This document shows positions 17,599 through 26,079 of a stretch of DNA of 64,000 nt, piece by piece (position 1 is the first letter of the stretch; each line of letters opens with the position of its first letter). Position numbers and translations under genes: made by a program. Source of the stretch: CAVQYV01 sp963718295 [NCBI: uncultured Methylomirabilota bacterium] (GTDB lineage: Bacteria; Methylomirabilota; Methylomirabilia; CAVQYV01); the NCBI GenBank assembly GCA_963718295.1, contig CAVQYV010000008.1, positions 186,001-250,000 of the forward strand. Reading direction: 5' to 3'. The notes under the pieces were generated by a model. The model saw only the letters and a list, made by a program, of their open reading frames with translations, had not been told where the DNA came from and searched no databases.

Positions 17599-17990
17599 CC
17601 TGAATCGATGGTGCCGCCCCGCAGAATCGAACTGCACACACCAGGATTTTCAGTCAATTTCCAAAATCTGGCGATTTCCCACCAATTTCAAGCACTTAAG
17701 AATCAATAGGTTGCAAGCCCGATCTTGGAATAGGTTGGGTTATGTTGGAAGATCTTCGGTTTTCGTGGGCACAATTTTGGGCACAGTAGCATCCTCTCAT
17801 TTGAAAGGATCTTGTTGAGATCCGTCTTCCAAGGGCAGCCTAATTTTCCGTTGACTTGCCCAATTCGGGGCAGTATAAGCTGATTCTGGTTGTTTGACCT
17901 CCTTTCTAATTACGTTTCTGCTTTCCCTGAGAGGGAACATGATCAGGAATTTCCACAAAATGATCCCATGAAGCCTCCAATGTGGGCGTT
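17599..17990. repeat. tRNA-Phe-type island end, copy B (direct repeat)
   Basis: About 392 bp colinear with 9178-9571. It contains a tRNA-Phe 3' fragment and the tract with ACTTAAGAATCAATAGGTTG, GGGCACAATTTTGGGCACAG, GGGCAGCCTAATTTTCCGTT. The phrase with repeated GGGCACA also occurs at 33711-33735 beside the integrase stump. Confidence 0.8.
17609..17655 (-). pseudogene. tRNA-Phe 3' fragment with CCA (att remnant)
   Basis: Minus strand: GACTGAAAATCCTGGTGTGT followed by GCAGTTCGATTCTGCGGGGCGGCACCA, matching the intact tRNA-Phe from anticodon loop to CCA with one or two changes. The 5' half is missing. With the terminator at 17538 it marks the far end of the island whose near end is the intact tRNA at 33.8 kb. 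Confidence 0.8.
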
Positions 17991-18176
17991 GAATTGAAGG
18001 ATTTGCAGGCCCAGAATGCCGAGAAGGAAAAGAAGCTGGAGCAGGCCCGCCAAGCAGAGGTTGAAATCAGAAGAAGCATGAGAAAACTGAAAGAGCAGGC
18101 CAGGACTGCGGACATCGAGCTGACCCTGACCCTGGGAGTCCACGGCCCCGAGCGGTTGAGCATCATTGTGGTTTGA
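17982..18176 (+). pseudogene. Truncated coiled-coil protein C-terminus
   Basis: Reads LKDLQAQNAEKEKKLEQARQ, a helical charged stretch, then DIELTLTLGVHGPERLSIIVV and a stop. There is no proper start: the frame emerges from the island-end repeat. The last part recurs as DNA at 23061-23093. I cannot name the parent family. It may be the 3' end of an element gene. Confidence 0.35.
18121..18153. repeat. 33-bp direct repeat, left copy
   Basis: 29 of 33 bases match 23061-23093 (shared core CCACGGCCCCGAGC). The two copies enclose the exported protein, iron-type ABC importer and beta-barrel genes. Confidence 0.5.
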
Positions 18177-18197
18177 AAGCGAAAAGGAGATTTAGTC

Positions 18198-18836
18198 ATG
18201 GGAAAGAACCTGCTGCTCTATCTGGTACTTGCCTCCAGCTTCCTTCTGCTCGCGGCCGGGAGAGCTCCGATCCTGGTCAGCTTCGACGACATCCAGCCAG
18301 GGACTCTGCCCAAGGGTTGGTTGTCCGGCGTAACCGGGAAGGGAAGTCCCCAATGGGCTGTGATCAAGGATGCAACCGCGCCCTCGAAGCCCAATGTCCT
18401 GGCTCAGACGGGGAAGGGTACCTTTCCTTTCTGCGTGGATGGGAGCGCCTCCTTGGAGGATGGCTGGGTCGAGGTGAAATTCAAGCCCCTCTCCGGCAAG
18501 GAGGATCAGGCCGCAGGGCTCATCTGGCGCTTCAAGGACAAGGACAACTACTATATTGCACGGGCCAATGCCCTGGAGGATAATGTCACCATCTACCACA
18601 CCGTGAAGGGAGCGCGGAGGCAGTTCAAGACCGCCGAGGTTAAGGTAGCGCCCAATCGCTGGCACACGCTCCGGGTGGACTTCAAGGGCAATCACTTCCT
18701 GGTCACCTTTGACGGCCAGAAGGCCCTCGATGCCTATGACAACACCATCCAGGGGGCCGGCGCCGTCGGGGTGTGGACGAAGGCCGACAGCGTAACCTAC
18801 TTCGACGACTTCCAATACGGCCCCGCCGCGCCCTGA
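18198..18836 (+). CDS. Exported concanavalin-like (DUF1080-type fold) protein
   Basis: 212 residues. Signal peptide about 1-20, then one jelly-roll domain of the LamG/3-keto-disaccharide hydrolase fold: VSFDDIQPGTLPKGW, GWVEVKFKPLSGKEDQAAGLIWRFKDKDNYYIARANALEDNV, NRWHTLRVDFKGNHFLVTFDG, and a final SVTYFDDFQYG. This fold binds carbohydrate-like ligands; catalytic residues cannot be assigned, so it may only bind. It is 16 bases upstream of the ABC binding-protein gene and probably in its operon. A GGAG lies 9 bases before the ATG. Confidence 0.7.
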   Translation: MGKNLLLYLVLASSFLLLAAGRAPILVSFDDIQPGTLPKGWLSGVTGKGSPQWAVIKDATAPSKPNVLAQTGKGTFPFCVDGSASLEDGWVEVKFKPLSGKEDQAAGLIWRFKDKDNYYIARANALEDNVTIYHTVKGARRQFKTAEVKVAPNRWHTLRVDFKGNHFLVTFDGQKALDAYDNTIQGAGAVGVWTKADSVTYFDDFQYGPAAP

Positions 18837-18852
18837 ACCGGAGGCTCACTCC

Positions 18853-19896
18853 ATGAAAACACCCCTGCCCTGCTTTTATCCCTTTTCGCGATGCTTGGCC
18901 CTCTTGCTCGTCTCCGTCTCCGTTTTTCTCCTCTTCTCGGGTTGCTCTTCGGGGAGAAAGTCCGAAGTCGTGGTCTATGTAAGTGAGGATCAGGTCTTCT
19001 CCGAGCCGATCCTGAGGGACTTCGAGCGGGAGACCGGCATCACCGTGCGCGCAGTTTTCGATACCGAGGAGGCCAAGAGCACCGGCGTGATGAACCGCCT
19101 CCTCGCGGAAAAAGATAACCCCCAGGCCGATGTCTATTGGGCGAATGAGCCGATCCGGGCGGAGTTCCTGAAGCACAGGGGCGTCAGCATGCCCTTTGCC
19201 TCCCCCCACGCCGAGGGCATCCCCCCAGTCTATAAGGACCCCGAGGGCCACTGGACCGGTTTCTCCGCCAGGGCCAGGGTGCTTATCGTGAACGACCAAG
19301 CCGCCCGGAAGCCGACCTCCATCGAGGGATACCTGGACCCAGCCTTCAAGGGAAAGACCGCGATCGCCAATCCGCTCTTCGGAACCACCACTGCTAACGC
19401 CGCGGCTCTCTTTTCGCTCTGGGGCGAGGAGAAGACCAAGGCCTTTTTTGACGGCATGAAGAAGAACCGCGTCAAGATCACCCCGAGCAATGGGGAGAGC
19501 GCAGATCTGGTGGCCGCAGGCGAGTGTGACTTCGCCTTAGTGGACAGCGACGATGCCTTCAGCCGAAAAAAGCAAGGCAAGCCGGTCAGTATGGTCGTGC
19601 CCGACCAGGGAGAGGGACAGGTGGGCGTGCTGCTCCTGCCCAACGCGGCCTTGTTGATCAAGGGTGCCCCTCACCCCGAAAACGGCAAGAAGCTCATAGA
19701 CTACCTGCTCTCCAAAGAGACCGAGCGGAAGCTCGCCTTTGCTGATTGCGCCCAGATCCCCTTGCATGCCGGGGTGGAGACACCTGCCCATGTGCCCCGA
19801 ATTGAGGGCCTGAGGCTGATGGCGGCAAATATGGCCGAGGTGGCCCGAAAGATGGAGGCCATCCAGCCTTACCTGAAGTCCTGGGCTGGATACTGA
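18853..19896 (+). CDS. Iron(III)-type ABC substrate-binding lipoprotein
   Basis: 347 residues. A lipoprotein signal with lipobox LFSGC (Cys at about 31) precedes a periplasmic-binding-protein class 2 domain: VVVYVSEDQVFSEPILRDFERETGITVRAVFDTEEAKSTG, ADVYWANEP, FSARARVLIVN, FKGKTAIANPLFGTT, and the FbpA/FutA-like ending LSKETERKLA. Family members bind ferric iron, or thiamine or phosphonates in related branches; the NPLFGTT...GESADLVAAGECDFALVDSDDAF layout is closest to iron-binding members. The next gene, the permease, overlaps its stop. Confidence 0.8.
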   Translation: MKTPLPCFYPFSRCLALLLVSVSVFLLFSGCSSGRKSEVVVYVSEDQVFSEPILRDFERETGITVRAVFDTEEAKSTGVMNRLLAEKDNPQADVYWANEPIRAEFLKHRGVSMPFASPHAEGIPPVYKDPEGHWTGFSARARVLIVNDQAARKPTSIEGYLDPAFKGKTAIANPLFGTTTANAAALFSLWGEEKTKAFFDGMKKNRVKITPSNGESADLVAAGECDFALVDSDDAFSRKKQGKPVSMVVPDQGEGQVGVLLLPNAALLIKGAPHPENGKKLIDYLLSKETERKLAFADCAQIPLHAGVETPAHVPRIEGLRLMAANMAEVARKMEAIQPYLKSWAGY

Positions 19897-21467
19897 TGGG
19901 GATGGATAGGCGGACCGCTCTGCGCCTGGTGTTTGCCCTCTGGGCCCTGAATGCCCTCTTGCCCGTCTTTGCCATGATCCACCGGAGCTTGACCCCCGGA
20001 GGCCGCTTCAGCCTGTCGGCCTATGCCCGCATGTTTACCTGGGTCCGGCAGTGGGCCCTCCTGGAGAATAGCCTGGGGCTGGCCCTCGCCACGGCCCTGG
20101 TGGCCGCTCTCCTCGGCCTCCCCCTTTCGCTCCTCCTCGCTCGCACGGATCTGGCTGGGAGAAAGACGCTCTCCATCCTTTTCGTGTTACCCCTCCTCCT
20201 TCCCCCCACGATCCTTGCCTACGGATGGTCGATCCTGCTGGCGGGCGACGGCCTCCTCGGAAAGATCTGGGGACACGCAGGGAGCTCGTTTCTCTTCAGT
20301 TTGGCTGGAGGAGTCCTCGTCCTGGCGGCCTCTTTCCTGCCCCTGGTGCTGCTCTTCACCATGACCTCCCTCCTCTCCGCCAACCCTCGTCTGGAGGAGG
20401 CGGCCCGCCTCAGCGCGAGGACTCCCAGGATTCTTCTCGGCATCACCATCCCTCAGGCCGCCCCTGCCCTCCTCACCGCCTTGCTCCTCGTCTTTTGCTT
20501 GGCCCTGGGGGAAACCGGGGCGCCCACTTTCCTGAGGGTCAACGTCTTCGCGGTGGAGGGCCTGGCCCAGTTCTCTGCCTTCTATGACTTTGCCTCCGCC
20601 ACCGCAGCCGCCACCCCGCTCCTGCTGTTGACCCTCCTCGCTTTCTGGGGGTTTCATTCTTTCGGCACCGGACGAGGGGCCGTCCTGCACCCTGTCCCTG
20701 CCGGTGCGGGGCCAGAGCCCATCCGCCTGGGGCGCCTCCGCCCCTGCCTGCTTTTCTTCGCAGCATTCCTGTGGATGACTCTTGTCGGGCTGCCTTTGTT
20801 CGCCCTGGTTTTTCGCTCCGCAGATCCCACCGCCTTCGCCGAGGCCCTGACGCGGGCGGGAGCGAGCTTTGGCCGAAGCCTCCTTTATGCCGGCCTTGGC
20901 GCCTCCCTGGTCCTGGTCTTCGGATTCCTGATCGGATACGGCCGGACAGGCGAGATCCTCGGGTACTGGTCCGAGGCGATTCCCTTATTTCTCTTTGCCC
21001 TGCCCGGATCGATCTTAGGGATCGGACTCATCAGCCTCTGGAACCGGCCTGCCACCGGGGGCATCTACGGATCCCCAGCGATCCTCATCCTGGGGCTGTT
21101 GGCGCAGTATATGATCCTCGGTGCCTGGATCACCAAGTCCACCCTGATCCTGATTCCTCGGTCGATGGAGGAGGCTGCGGCCATGGCCGGTGCTTCCTGG
21201 ACCACTCGCCTCACCCAGATTACGATCCCTCTGGCCCGCAAAGGCCTGGTGGCGGCGTGGCTCTTGGCCTTCCTCTTCTGCCTGAGGGACACGGGCCTCG
21301 CCATGGTAGTTTACCCGCCGGGCCGGGAAACACTCCCCATCCGGCTCTTTACGCTCATGGCCAATGGCAGGCCCTCGCTCATCTCGGCCTTGTGCGTGCT
21401 CATCCTGCTCTCTGCGGCGGTTCCCTTCACTATCCTCGGTTTCCTTTTCGCCAGGAGTCGGCCGTGA
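19896..21467 (+). CDS. Double-unit ABC permease (FbpB/ThiP type)
   Basis: 523 residues with about 12 membrane helices in two homologous halves. Each half has the EAA cytoplasmic loop that docks with the ATPase: EEAARLSARTPRILLGITIPQAAPAL at about 165-190 and EEAAAMAGASWTTRLTQITIPLARKGL at about 425-450. This fused double permease is the standard form for ferric iron and thiamine importers. ATG 19896 overlaps the binding-protein stop; ATG 19902 is an alternative. The stop overlaps the ATPase start. Confidence 0.88.
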   Translation: MGMDRRTALRLVFALWALNALLPVFAMIHRSLTPGGRFSLSAYARMFTWVRQWALLENSLGLALATALVAALLGLPLSLLLARTDLAGRKTLSILFVLPLLLPPTILAYGWSILLAGDGLLGKIWGHAGSSFLFSLAGGVLVLAASFLPLVLLFTMTSLLSANPRLEEAARLSARTPRILLGITIPQAAPALLTALLLVFCLALGETGAPTFLRVNVFAVEGLAQFSAFYDFASATAAATPLLLLTLLAFWGFHSFGTGRGAVLHPVPAGAGPEPIRLGRLRPCLLFFAAFLWMTLVGLPLFALVFRSADPTAFAEALTRAGASFGRSLLYAGLGASLVLVFGFLIGYGRTGEILGYWSEAIPLFLFALPGSILGIGLISLWNRPATGGIYGSPAILILGLLAQYMILGAWITKSTLILIPRSMEEAAAMAGASWTTRLTQITIPLARKGLVAAWLLAFLFCLRDTGLAMVVYPPGRETLPIRLFTLMANGRPSLISALCVLILLSAAVPFTILGFLFARSRP

Positions 21468-22186
21468 GCCTGCTGGCCTTGAAAGGTGTCAGCAAGATCT
21501 ATGGTTCCCGAAAGGCCCTCGACGGATTCTCCCTCCAGGTCAGGGAAAAGGAACGGGTCGCCCTCCTGGGACCCTCCGGCTGCGGGAAGACCACCGCACT
21601 TCGTCTCCTGGCCGGATTCGAGGCCCCCGACCACGGACAGGTAGAGATTGGCGGGGTACCGGCCGCCTCGGAGGGGAGGATACTTGTTCCGCCGGAGGCG
21701 CGCTCCCTGGGGATGGTCTTCCAGGACCTGGCCCTCTGGCCCCACTTCACGGTCCGAGGAAACCTGGAGTTTGGTTTGAAGGCCAAAGGGGTCCCGGCGA
21801 AAGAGCGGCAGGACCGCATTCGGGAGATTCTCGAACGGGTGGAACTCTTGGAGTACGCCGACGCCAAGCCGGCCGCCCTCTCCGGAGGGCAGCAGCAGCG
21901 TGTGGCCTTCGCCCGAGCCCTCATCTTGAGGCCCCAGGCCCTCCTCATGGACGAGCCCCTCTCCAGCCTGGATGCGGACCTCAACCTGAAGCTTCGGGAG
22001 GAGATCCTGCAGCTTCACCAAGAATTCCAGTTCGCCCTCCTCTATGTGACCCACGACCGAAGAGAGGCCTGTGCCCTCGCGGAACGGGTGGTGGTGATGA
22101 AGCAAGGGAAAATAGAAATGGAGGGAACCCGGGAAGAGGTGTGTGCCTACCTGGAGGCGCAAGCAAACTACCAAGGCCATTGGTGA
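21464..22186 (+). CDS. ABC importer ATPase (FbpC/PotA type)
   Basis: 240 residues from a GTG overlapping the permease stop (GTGA). Walker A GPSGCGKTT (about 36-44), Q-loop MVFQDLALWPHFTVRGNL, signature LSGGQQQRVAFARAL, Walker B ALLMDEPLSSLD, H-loop VTHDRREA. It lacks the C-terminal TOBE regulatory domain of longer FbpC/MalK proteins. It powers uptake by the preceding binding protein and permease. Confidence 0.9.
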   Translation: MSLLALKGVSKIYGSRKALDGFSLQVREKERVALLGPSGCGKTTALRLLAGFEAPDHGQVEIGGVPAASEGRILVPPEARSLGMVFQDLALWPHFTVRGNLEFGLKAKGVPAKERQDRIREILERVELLEYADAKPAALSGGQQQRVAFARALILRPQALLMDEPLSSLDADLNLKLREEILQLHQEFQFALLYVTHDRREACALAERVVVMKQGKIEMEGTREEVCAYLEAQANYQGHW

Positions 22187-22258
22187 GTCCGGGCTGCCCC
22201 CGGACCGCTAAACGGCGAGCCTGGACCTACCTTCCGATGGGATAATCCGTAACCTCAT

Positions 22259-23026
22259 ATGGTGTCGAACAAAATCCGGTACGCAGGATGGTTGGGACTT
22301 GCAGTCATAGCCTTAGGGGCGATCTGGACACTCCCTGCGTCTGCGGGTCCGCCATTCATCACCGACGACCCAGAGACGCCTGTATGGCATGGCTGGGAAA
22401 TCAACTTTCCTTTTACGCTGGAGCGGGATCAGGAGGAGCAGCTGATGCAGATTCCGCTGTTCGACATCAACTATGGCTTGAGGCCGAACGTGCAGCTCAA
22501 GTTGGAGTTTCCATTCCTGTGGCTCCATTCCACTGGTAAAGACGAGTACGGGTTGGGCGACACTCTCGTCGGAATCAAGTGGCGTTTCTGGGAAGAAAGC
22601 AGGCGGCTGCCCCAGCTCGGCATTTACCCACAGGTGCTTCTCCCGACAGGGAACAGTCAACATGGGCTGGGCGATGGCAAGGCGTCCTATCGCATCCCGC
22701 TGGTGGCACAGACAAGTTGGGATCCGTGGACACTCTATGGCAACGTCGGCTTCGTAGTGCAGACACGGCAGGACAGCCTCAATTATGGGTATTACGGGAT
22801 CACGCTTGCTCGCGAATTCAACGAGCAACTGGAACTTGGCATGGAGCTGTTCGGAAACTCAGCGACGGAGCGCGGCAGTCGTTCCGACCTCGCCTTCAAT
22901 GTCGGGGGTCAGTGGAAAATTCTTGAAGGCCTCTTGTTGCTCTTCTCCGTCGGCCACAGCATTCGGGGCACCTCAACCACGATGGCCTATCTCGGGTTGC
23001 AGATCCTCACCAAAGGATGGGAGTAA
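22259..23026 (+). CDS. Outer-membrane beta-barrel (transporter-like)
   Basis: 255 residues. Signal peptide about 1-29 (ending PASAG), then PPFITDDPETPVWHGWEINFPFTLE and alternating amphipathic strands (PNVQLKLEFPFLWL, YGLGDTLVGIKWRFWEE, GIYPQVLLPTG), as in proteins annotated transporter or MetA-pathway-like barrels. Function is not established. The start has a weak ribosome site. It follows the iron-type ABC genes by 72 bases and may supply outer-membrane passage, an inference from position. Confidence 0.65.
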   Translation: MVSNKIRYAGWLGLAVIALGAIWTLPASAGPPFITDDPETPVWHGWEINFPFTLERDQEEQLMQIPLFDINYGLRPNVQLKLEFPFLWLHSTGKDEYGLGDTLVGIKWRFWEESRRLPQLGIYPQVLLPTGNSQHGLGDGKASYRIPLVAQTSWDPWTLYGNVGFVVQTRQDSLNYGYYGITLAREFNEQLELGMELFGNSATERGSRSDLAFNVGGQWKILEGLLLLFSVGHSIRGTSTTMAYLGLQILTKGWE

Positions 23027-23060
23027 GCCATCACGTCCCACCCAACTGCCCTCATCAAGT

Positions 23061-23093
23061 TGACGCTGACGCGGGGACTCCACGGCCCCGAGC
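23061..23093. repeat. 33-bp direct repeat, right copy
   Basis: Partner of 18121-18153 (29/33 identical), lying just before the tRNA-Glu fragment. Confidence 0.5.
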
Positions 23094-23105
23094 CCCTGTG
23101 CATTA

Positions 23106-23148
23106 GGCGTCCCCAACGGGATTTGAACCCGTGTTGCCGCCTTGAAAG
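23106..23148 (-). pseudogene. tRNA-Glu 3' fragment (att remnant)
   Basis: Minus strand: CTTTCAAGGCGGCAACACGG then GTTCAAATCCCGTTGGGGACGCC, the 3' half of tRNA-Glu from the anticodon loop to the acceptor; CCA is degenerate. No 5' half is near. No second tRNA-Glu fragment is in the window. Confidence 0.65.
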
Positions 23149-23235
23149 AGCCAATTTTCAGTTTTATCTAAGTAGGCCTTCCACTTGTGTTTTTCGCATA
23201 ACTCCTCGATAAATTCCCCCGAAGCAAGGCCATTC

Positions 23236-24240
23236 TTATCTCACCTTGACGATGACCTTGCCTTTTGCACGCCCTTTTTCGACGTAAGCCAAAGCCTCTT
23301 TGGTCGATTCGAATGGAAAGACCCGATCCACAACTGGGCGTATGGTCCCAGAATCGATAAGAGAACCGATCTCGCGCAATTGGTCTCCGCTCGGTCTCAT
23401 GAAAAGAAATGAATAGCTTACGTGATGACGTTTTGCTCTTTTCCTGATTCGATAGCTCAAAAGGCGCGTTGCCAGTCTCAAAATCCAAGTCGATCCAATG
23501 TCTTTCGCAAAATCGGGATCAGGTGGACCGGCGATGGAGATGAGCTTTCCACCGGGTTTTAGCACTCGTAGAGATCTTTCGAGTACCTCTCCGCCCAGAG
23601 TATCCAAAACCACATCGTAATCATGCAGGATTGTTTCGAAATCCTCTTTCTTGTAGTCGATGACAATATCTGCACCGAGGCGCTTCACCCAATCGAGATT
23701 CTCCGTTCCCGTTGTCGTCGCTACGATCGCACCAAGATGCTTCGCCAGCTGAATTGCAAATGTTCCTACACCACCGGAGCCCGCATGGATGAGAACTTTC
23801 TGCCCTCTCTTCAGGTTCGCTCTTTCGACCAGCACTTGCCAAGCGGTCAAGCCGACCAGAGGGATGGAAGCTGCTTCTTCCATGGTGAGTTTTTTTGGCT
23901 TTTCCGCCACGGCATCTTCTTTTATCGAAATGAATTCCGCGAAAGCACCGATCCGATCTTTATCTGTCCGCGCATAGACCTCGTCGCCGGGCTTGAATCG
24001 CCGCACTCCAGATCCGACTCGGACTACGACTCCGGCCAGATCATTGCCCAAAATCAACGGTAAGCGATAAGGCAAAATGAGTTTGAGCTTTCCATCTCTG
24101 ATCTTGAGATCCAGAGGGTTTACACTAGCCGCGTGGATCTGGACCAATACGTCATCGTCCCGCAGCTCAGGGTCTGGCATTTCGCCAGCCCGCACGACAT
24201 CGTTGCTTCCATAACGATCGATAATGAATGCCTTCATCAT
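23236..24240 (-). CDS. NADP-dependent zinc-free alcohol dehydrogenase/quinone oxidoreductase
   Basis: 334 residues of the medium-chain dehydrogenase family. N-terminal GroES-like domain (VLVQIHAASVNPLDLKIRDG, GNDLAGVVVRVGSGV, GDEVYAR), then a Rossmann domain with HAGSGGVGTFAIQLAKHLGA (NADP-binding GxGGVG) and VVLDTLGGEVLERSL. The zinc-binding Cys/His residues of true alcohol dehydrogenases are absent, placing it with quinone reductase-like enzymes. GGAGGT precedes the ATG. It is transcribed away from the HxlR regulator, which may control it in response to electrophiles or quinones (family precedent, inference here). Confidence 0.88.
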   Translation of the reverse strand: MMKAFIIDRYGSNDVVRAGEMPDPELRDDDVLVQIHAASVNPLDLKIRDGKLKLILPYRLPLILGNDLAGVVVRVGSGVRRFKPGDEVYARTDKDRIGAFAEFISIKEDAVAEKPKKLTMEEAASIPLVGLTAWQVLVERANLKRGQKVLIHAGSGGVGTFAIQLAKHLGAIVATTTGTENLDWVKRLGADIVIDYKKEDFETILHDYDVVLDTLGGEVLERSLRVLKPGGKLISIAGPPDPDFAKDIGSTWILRLATRLLSYRIRKRAKRHHVSYSFLFMRPSGDQLREIGSLIDSGTIRPVVDRVFPFESTKEALAYVEKGRAKGKVIVKVR

Positions 24241-24297
24241 ATTTGTACCTCCAATTTCTCGTTAAATCAGGTTGCCTCGCGGGCAGTGGCTCAGATG

Positions 24298-24534
24298 TCA
24301 GGCAGCGGCGAGGAAGCGAGCGGCCGCTTCAGCAAACTCCTCTGGAAACTGAAAATGCGAGCCATGCCCGGAATCCGGGAAGAGCATGGGCCGGGCGTCG
24401 GGAAGCTTCTGCTGAAGGATGAACGAATTCACGGTGGGGACCATGATGTCGTCATGACCGTTCACCACGAGAGTCCGGTGCGGGATGTTCTTCAGAGAGC
24501 CGTAGCGCTCGCCGGTCACCTGGCCCCTCTCCAT
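24298..24534 (-). pseudogene. Alpha/beta hydrolase, C-terminal fragment
   Basis: 78 codons. IPHRTLVVNGHDDIMVPTVNSF holds the catalytic Asp and PDSGHGSHFQFPEEFAEAAARFLA the catalytic His of an alpha/beta hydrolase, but the nucleophile-elbow half (about 170-200 residues) is missing. The open frame begins at an ATG at 24534 right at the intergenic promoter region, so an internal deletion seems to have joined the promoter to the gene's last third. The oxidoreductase gene follows 57 bases on. Confidence 0.7.
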
Positions 24535-24554
24535 GAATCTTCACCTCGCCGGTT

Positions 24555-24622
24555 ACTTGTGATTTTCAAGTAACTCAAGTAAACCATAGACACTTGTAAA
24601 GTGCAAGTGAAAAAGTTATACT
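24555..24622. promoter_or_regulatory. HxlR operators and promoter
   Basis: Two perfect inverted repeats of identical geometry, ACTTG-N7-CAAGT, at 24555-24571 and 24592-24608, centres 37 bp apart. For the plus strand: -35 TTGTAA 24594-24599, 17-base spacer, -10 TATACT 24617-24622; the right operator covers the -35. The left one is placed for the divergent genes. Transcription should begin at or next to the hxlR ATG (24629), giving a leaderless mRNA. Confidence 0.7.
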
Positions 24623-24628
24623 GATGCC

Positions 24629-25018
24629 ATGGAAAAGAAACCGAACATCGATTCATCGTTTCCCAAGGAGTTCCGCTCTACCTGTCCGATTTCCTGCGTC
24701 CTCGACATCCTCGGTGATAAGTGGACTCTGCTCGTGATTCGAGACCTCTTCCTGAACAAACACCGCTATGGGGAATTCATCGAATCGCCCGAGGGTATCC
24801 CGACCAACATCCTCGCAGACCGGCTCAGGCGGCTTGAGGCGGCCGGCATCATCAAGAAGGTGTTGTACCAGTCCAATCCGCCACGGGCGGAGTATTACCT
24901 TACCTCAAAAGGAGCAGACCTTGGGCGGGTGCTGGGGGCAATGCGGAAATGGGCCGAACGTCATGTGTCCGGGGTCACGTCTCCCGAGACGTTTCCGCAG
25001 CCTGAAATCCGCGACTGA
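24629..25018 (+). CDS. HxlR/YodB-family regulator
   Basis: 129 residues. A winged helix-turn-helix of the HxlR family: STCPISCVLDILGDKWTLLVIRDLF, FIESPEGIPTNILADRLRRLEAAGII, and PPRAEYYLTSKGADLGRVL. The Cys in CPIS is the conserved sensing Cys of the thiol-based members; a second Cys lies four residues on. Such proteins are dimeric repressors of nearby reductase genes and respond to quinones, aldehydes or hypochlorite. Divergent from the oxidoreductase, with two matched operators between them, so autoregulation and control of the divergent genes are likely. Confidence 0.88.
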   Translation: MEKKPNIDSSFPKEFRSTCPISCVLDILGDKWTLLVIRDLFLNKHRYGEFIESPEGIPTNILADRLRRLEAAGIIKKVLYQSNPPRAEYYLTSKGADLGRVLGAMRKWAERHVSGVTSPETFPQPEIRD

Positions 25019-25382
25019 TGAGGGGAAAGTCATAAGGGTCCACCATGGAATTTGAGCGGGTGACTGGACAGAAACGGGCCGAGTCCCGTCAATAGTTGCG
25101 GGCCGCTGTCGAACGGCTGCAGGAGGGGAAATGGCGCAAGCGGCAGCGCAGGTCGTGGCAATCGCCCCAGCCTCTCCTCTTGGATTCCCGGTGAGGGTGC
25201 CCGCGCAGAATCGGAGCTGTCTTCTTATCCGCACCCGCCAGCCATGTAACTGAAAGGCGCGGTGATCGCCGTCTGCTTTTCGGCTGGCTGCAAGGGGGAA
25301 GAGGGGTCAAATGTCATATTAGGATCACAAGGGAGTTCGGCGGCCGGCCCGCCGACGCGAGGTGCACAAAAAGGGTACAGAA

Positions 25383-25420
25383 AAGGGGTTATGAGAGAAC
25401 CATAGATCTCATAACCCCTT
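25383..25420 (-). terminator. Terminator of the displaced tRNA-Thr end
   Basis: Minus strand: AAGGGGTTATGAG, 12-base loop, CTCATAACCCCTT then TTCTG. Eight bases from the tRNA-Thr fragment. The copy at about 30642-30678 has two mismatches. Confidence 0.7.
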
Positions 25421-25427
25421 ATTTCAT

Positions 25428-25473
25428 TGGAGCCGGCGGGGGGACTTGAACCCCCGACCTGATGATTACGAAT
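25428..25473 (-). pseudogene. tRNA-Thr(CGT) 3' fragment 1
   Basis: Minus strand: ATTCGTAATCATCAGGTCGG then GGGTTCAAGTCCCCCCGCCGGCTCCA, i.e. tRNA-Thr from the CGT anticodon loop to CCA. The 5' half is not present. Confidence 0.7.
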
Positions 25474-25680
25474 TAGATCGCTCCGGGGGCTCGATTTTAG
25501 CACCGGTTAGCAGACAGTTGCCTGCATTGGAAAAGTTCGGCTCTGGCGGCGATCCGATTTCTCCCCGTTTGCCCCCGCTTTCCCCTGTATGGTGCGCAGA
25601 AAAGGGTACAGTCGGACCCCCTCCCCGATGGGATGCTCCAAAAAGCCGTTGACAATCCATCCTGACAGTAATAAATAGCC

Positions 25681-26079
25681 AGCTTAGGGGCGATCATCTT
25701 CGCTCCAACTGGAGTTGAAGGTCCAGGGTTGGTTTGCTGCTTTTGGGGGGAGTAGAAAGAAAGAAGGATCGCATAGATTTTTCTCTTTCAGGGCAAGATC
25801 ATTGTGCTTCCTGTGTCTCGAACGGCATAATCGAGATGAAGCTGCCTTCAGGTACTGAACCGTTTTCTTGATTCGACGTGAGACATACAGACAACCCTTA
25901 TTGGAGCGAACGCACCTGAATATCAAAAGTGGAAATGTTCTGAGATGGCATAGCCCTTCTGGTTATTCCCGATTTGTCGTTTGCAGATGTTGTTTTCCAT
26001 TTCAATCTGGTGGCTTTTTGATGAGCTTTTCAGCATAACAGATAGGAATGTCTGGACGTGAAGAGACAGGAGAAAGGGA
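25681..26079. other. Island interior without a recognisable gene
   Basis: About 400 bases, AT-richer than the flanks; no gene, repeat or RNA that I can support. Confidence 0.35.

Larger units (their letters stand above)
25046..25680. repeat. tRNA-Thr island end, copy 1 (~636-bp direct repeat)
   Basis: Nearly identical (roughly 95 percent by eye) to 30303-30938. It contains, in order, a former gene end, a tRNA terminator (minus strand), a tRNA-Thr 3' half, a tract with GGTACAGTCGGACC, and an outward promoter TTGACA-N17-TAAATA ending at about 25677. Confidence 0.85.
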
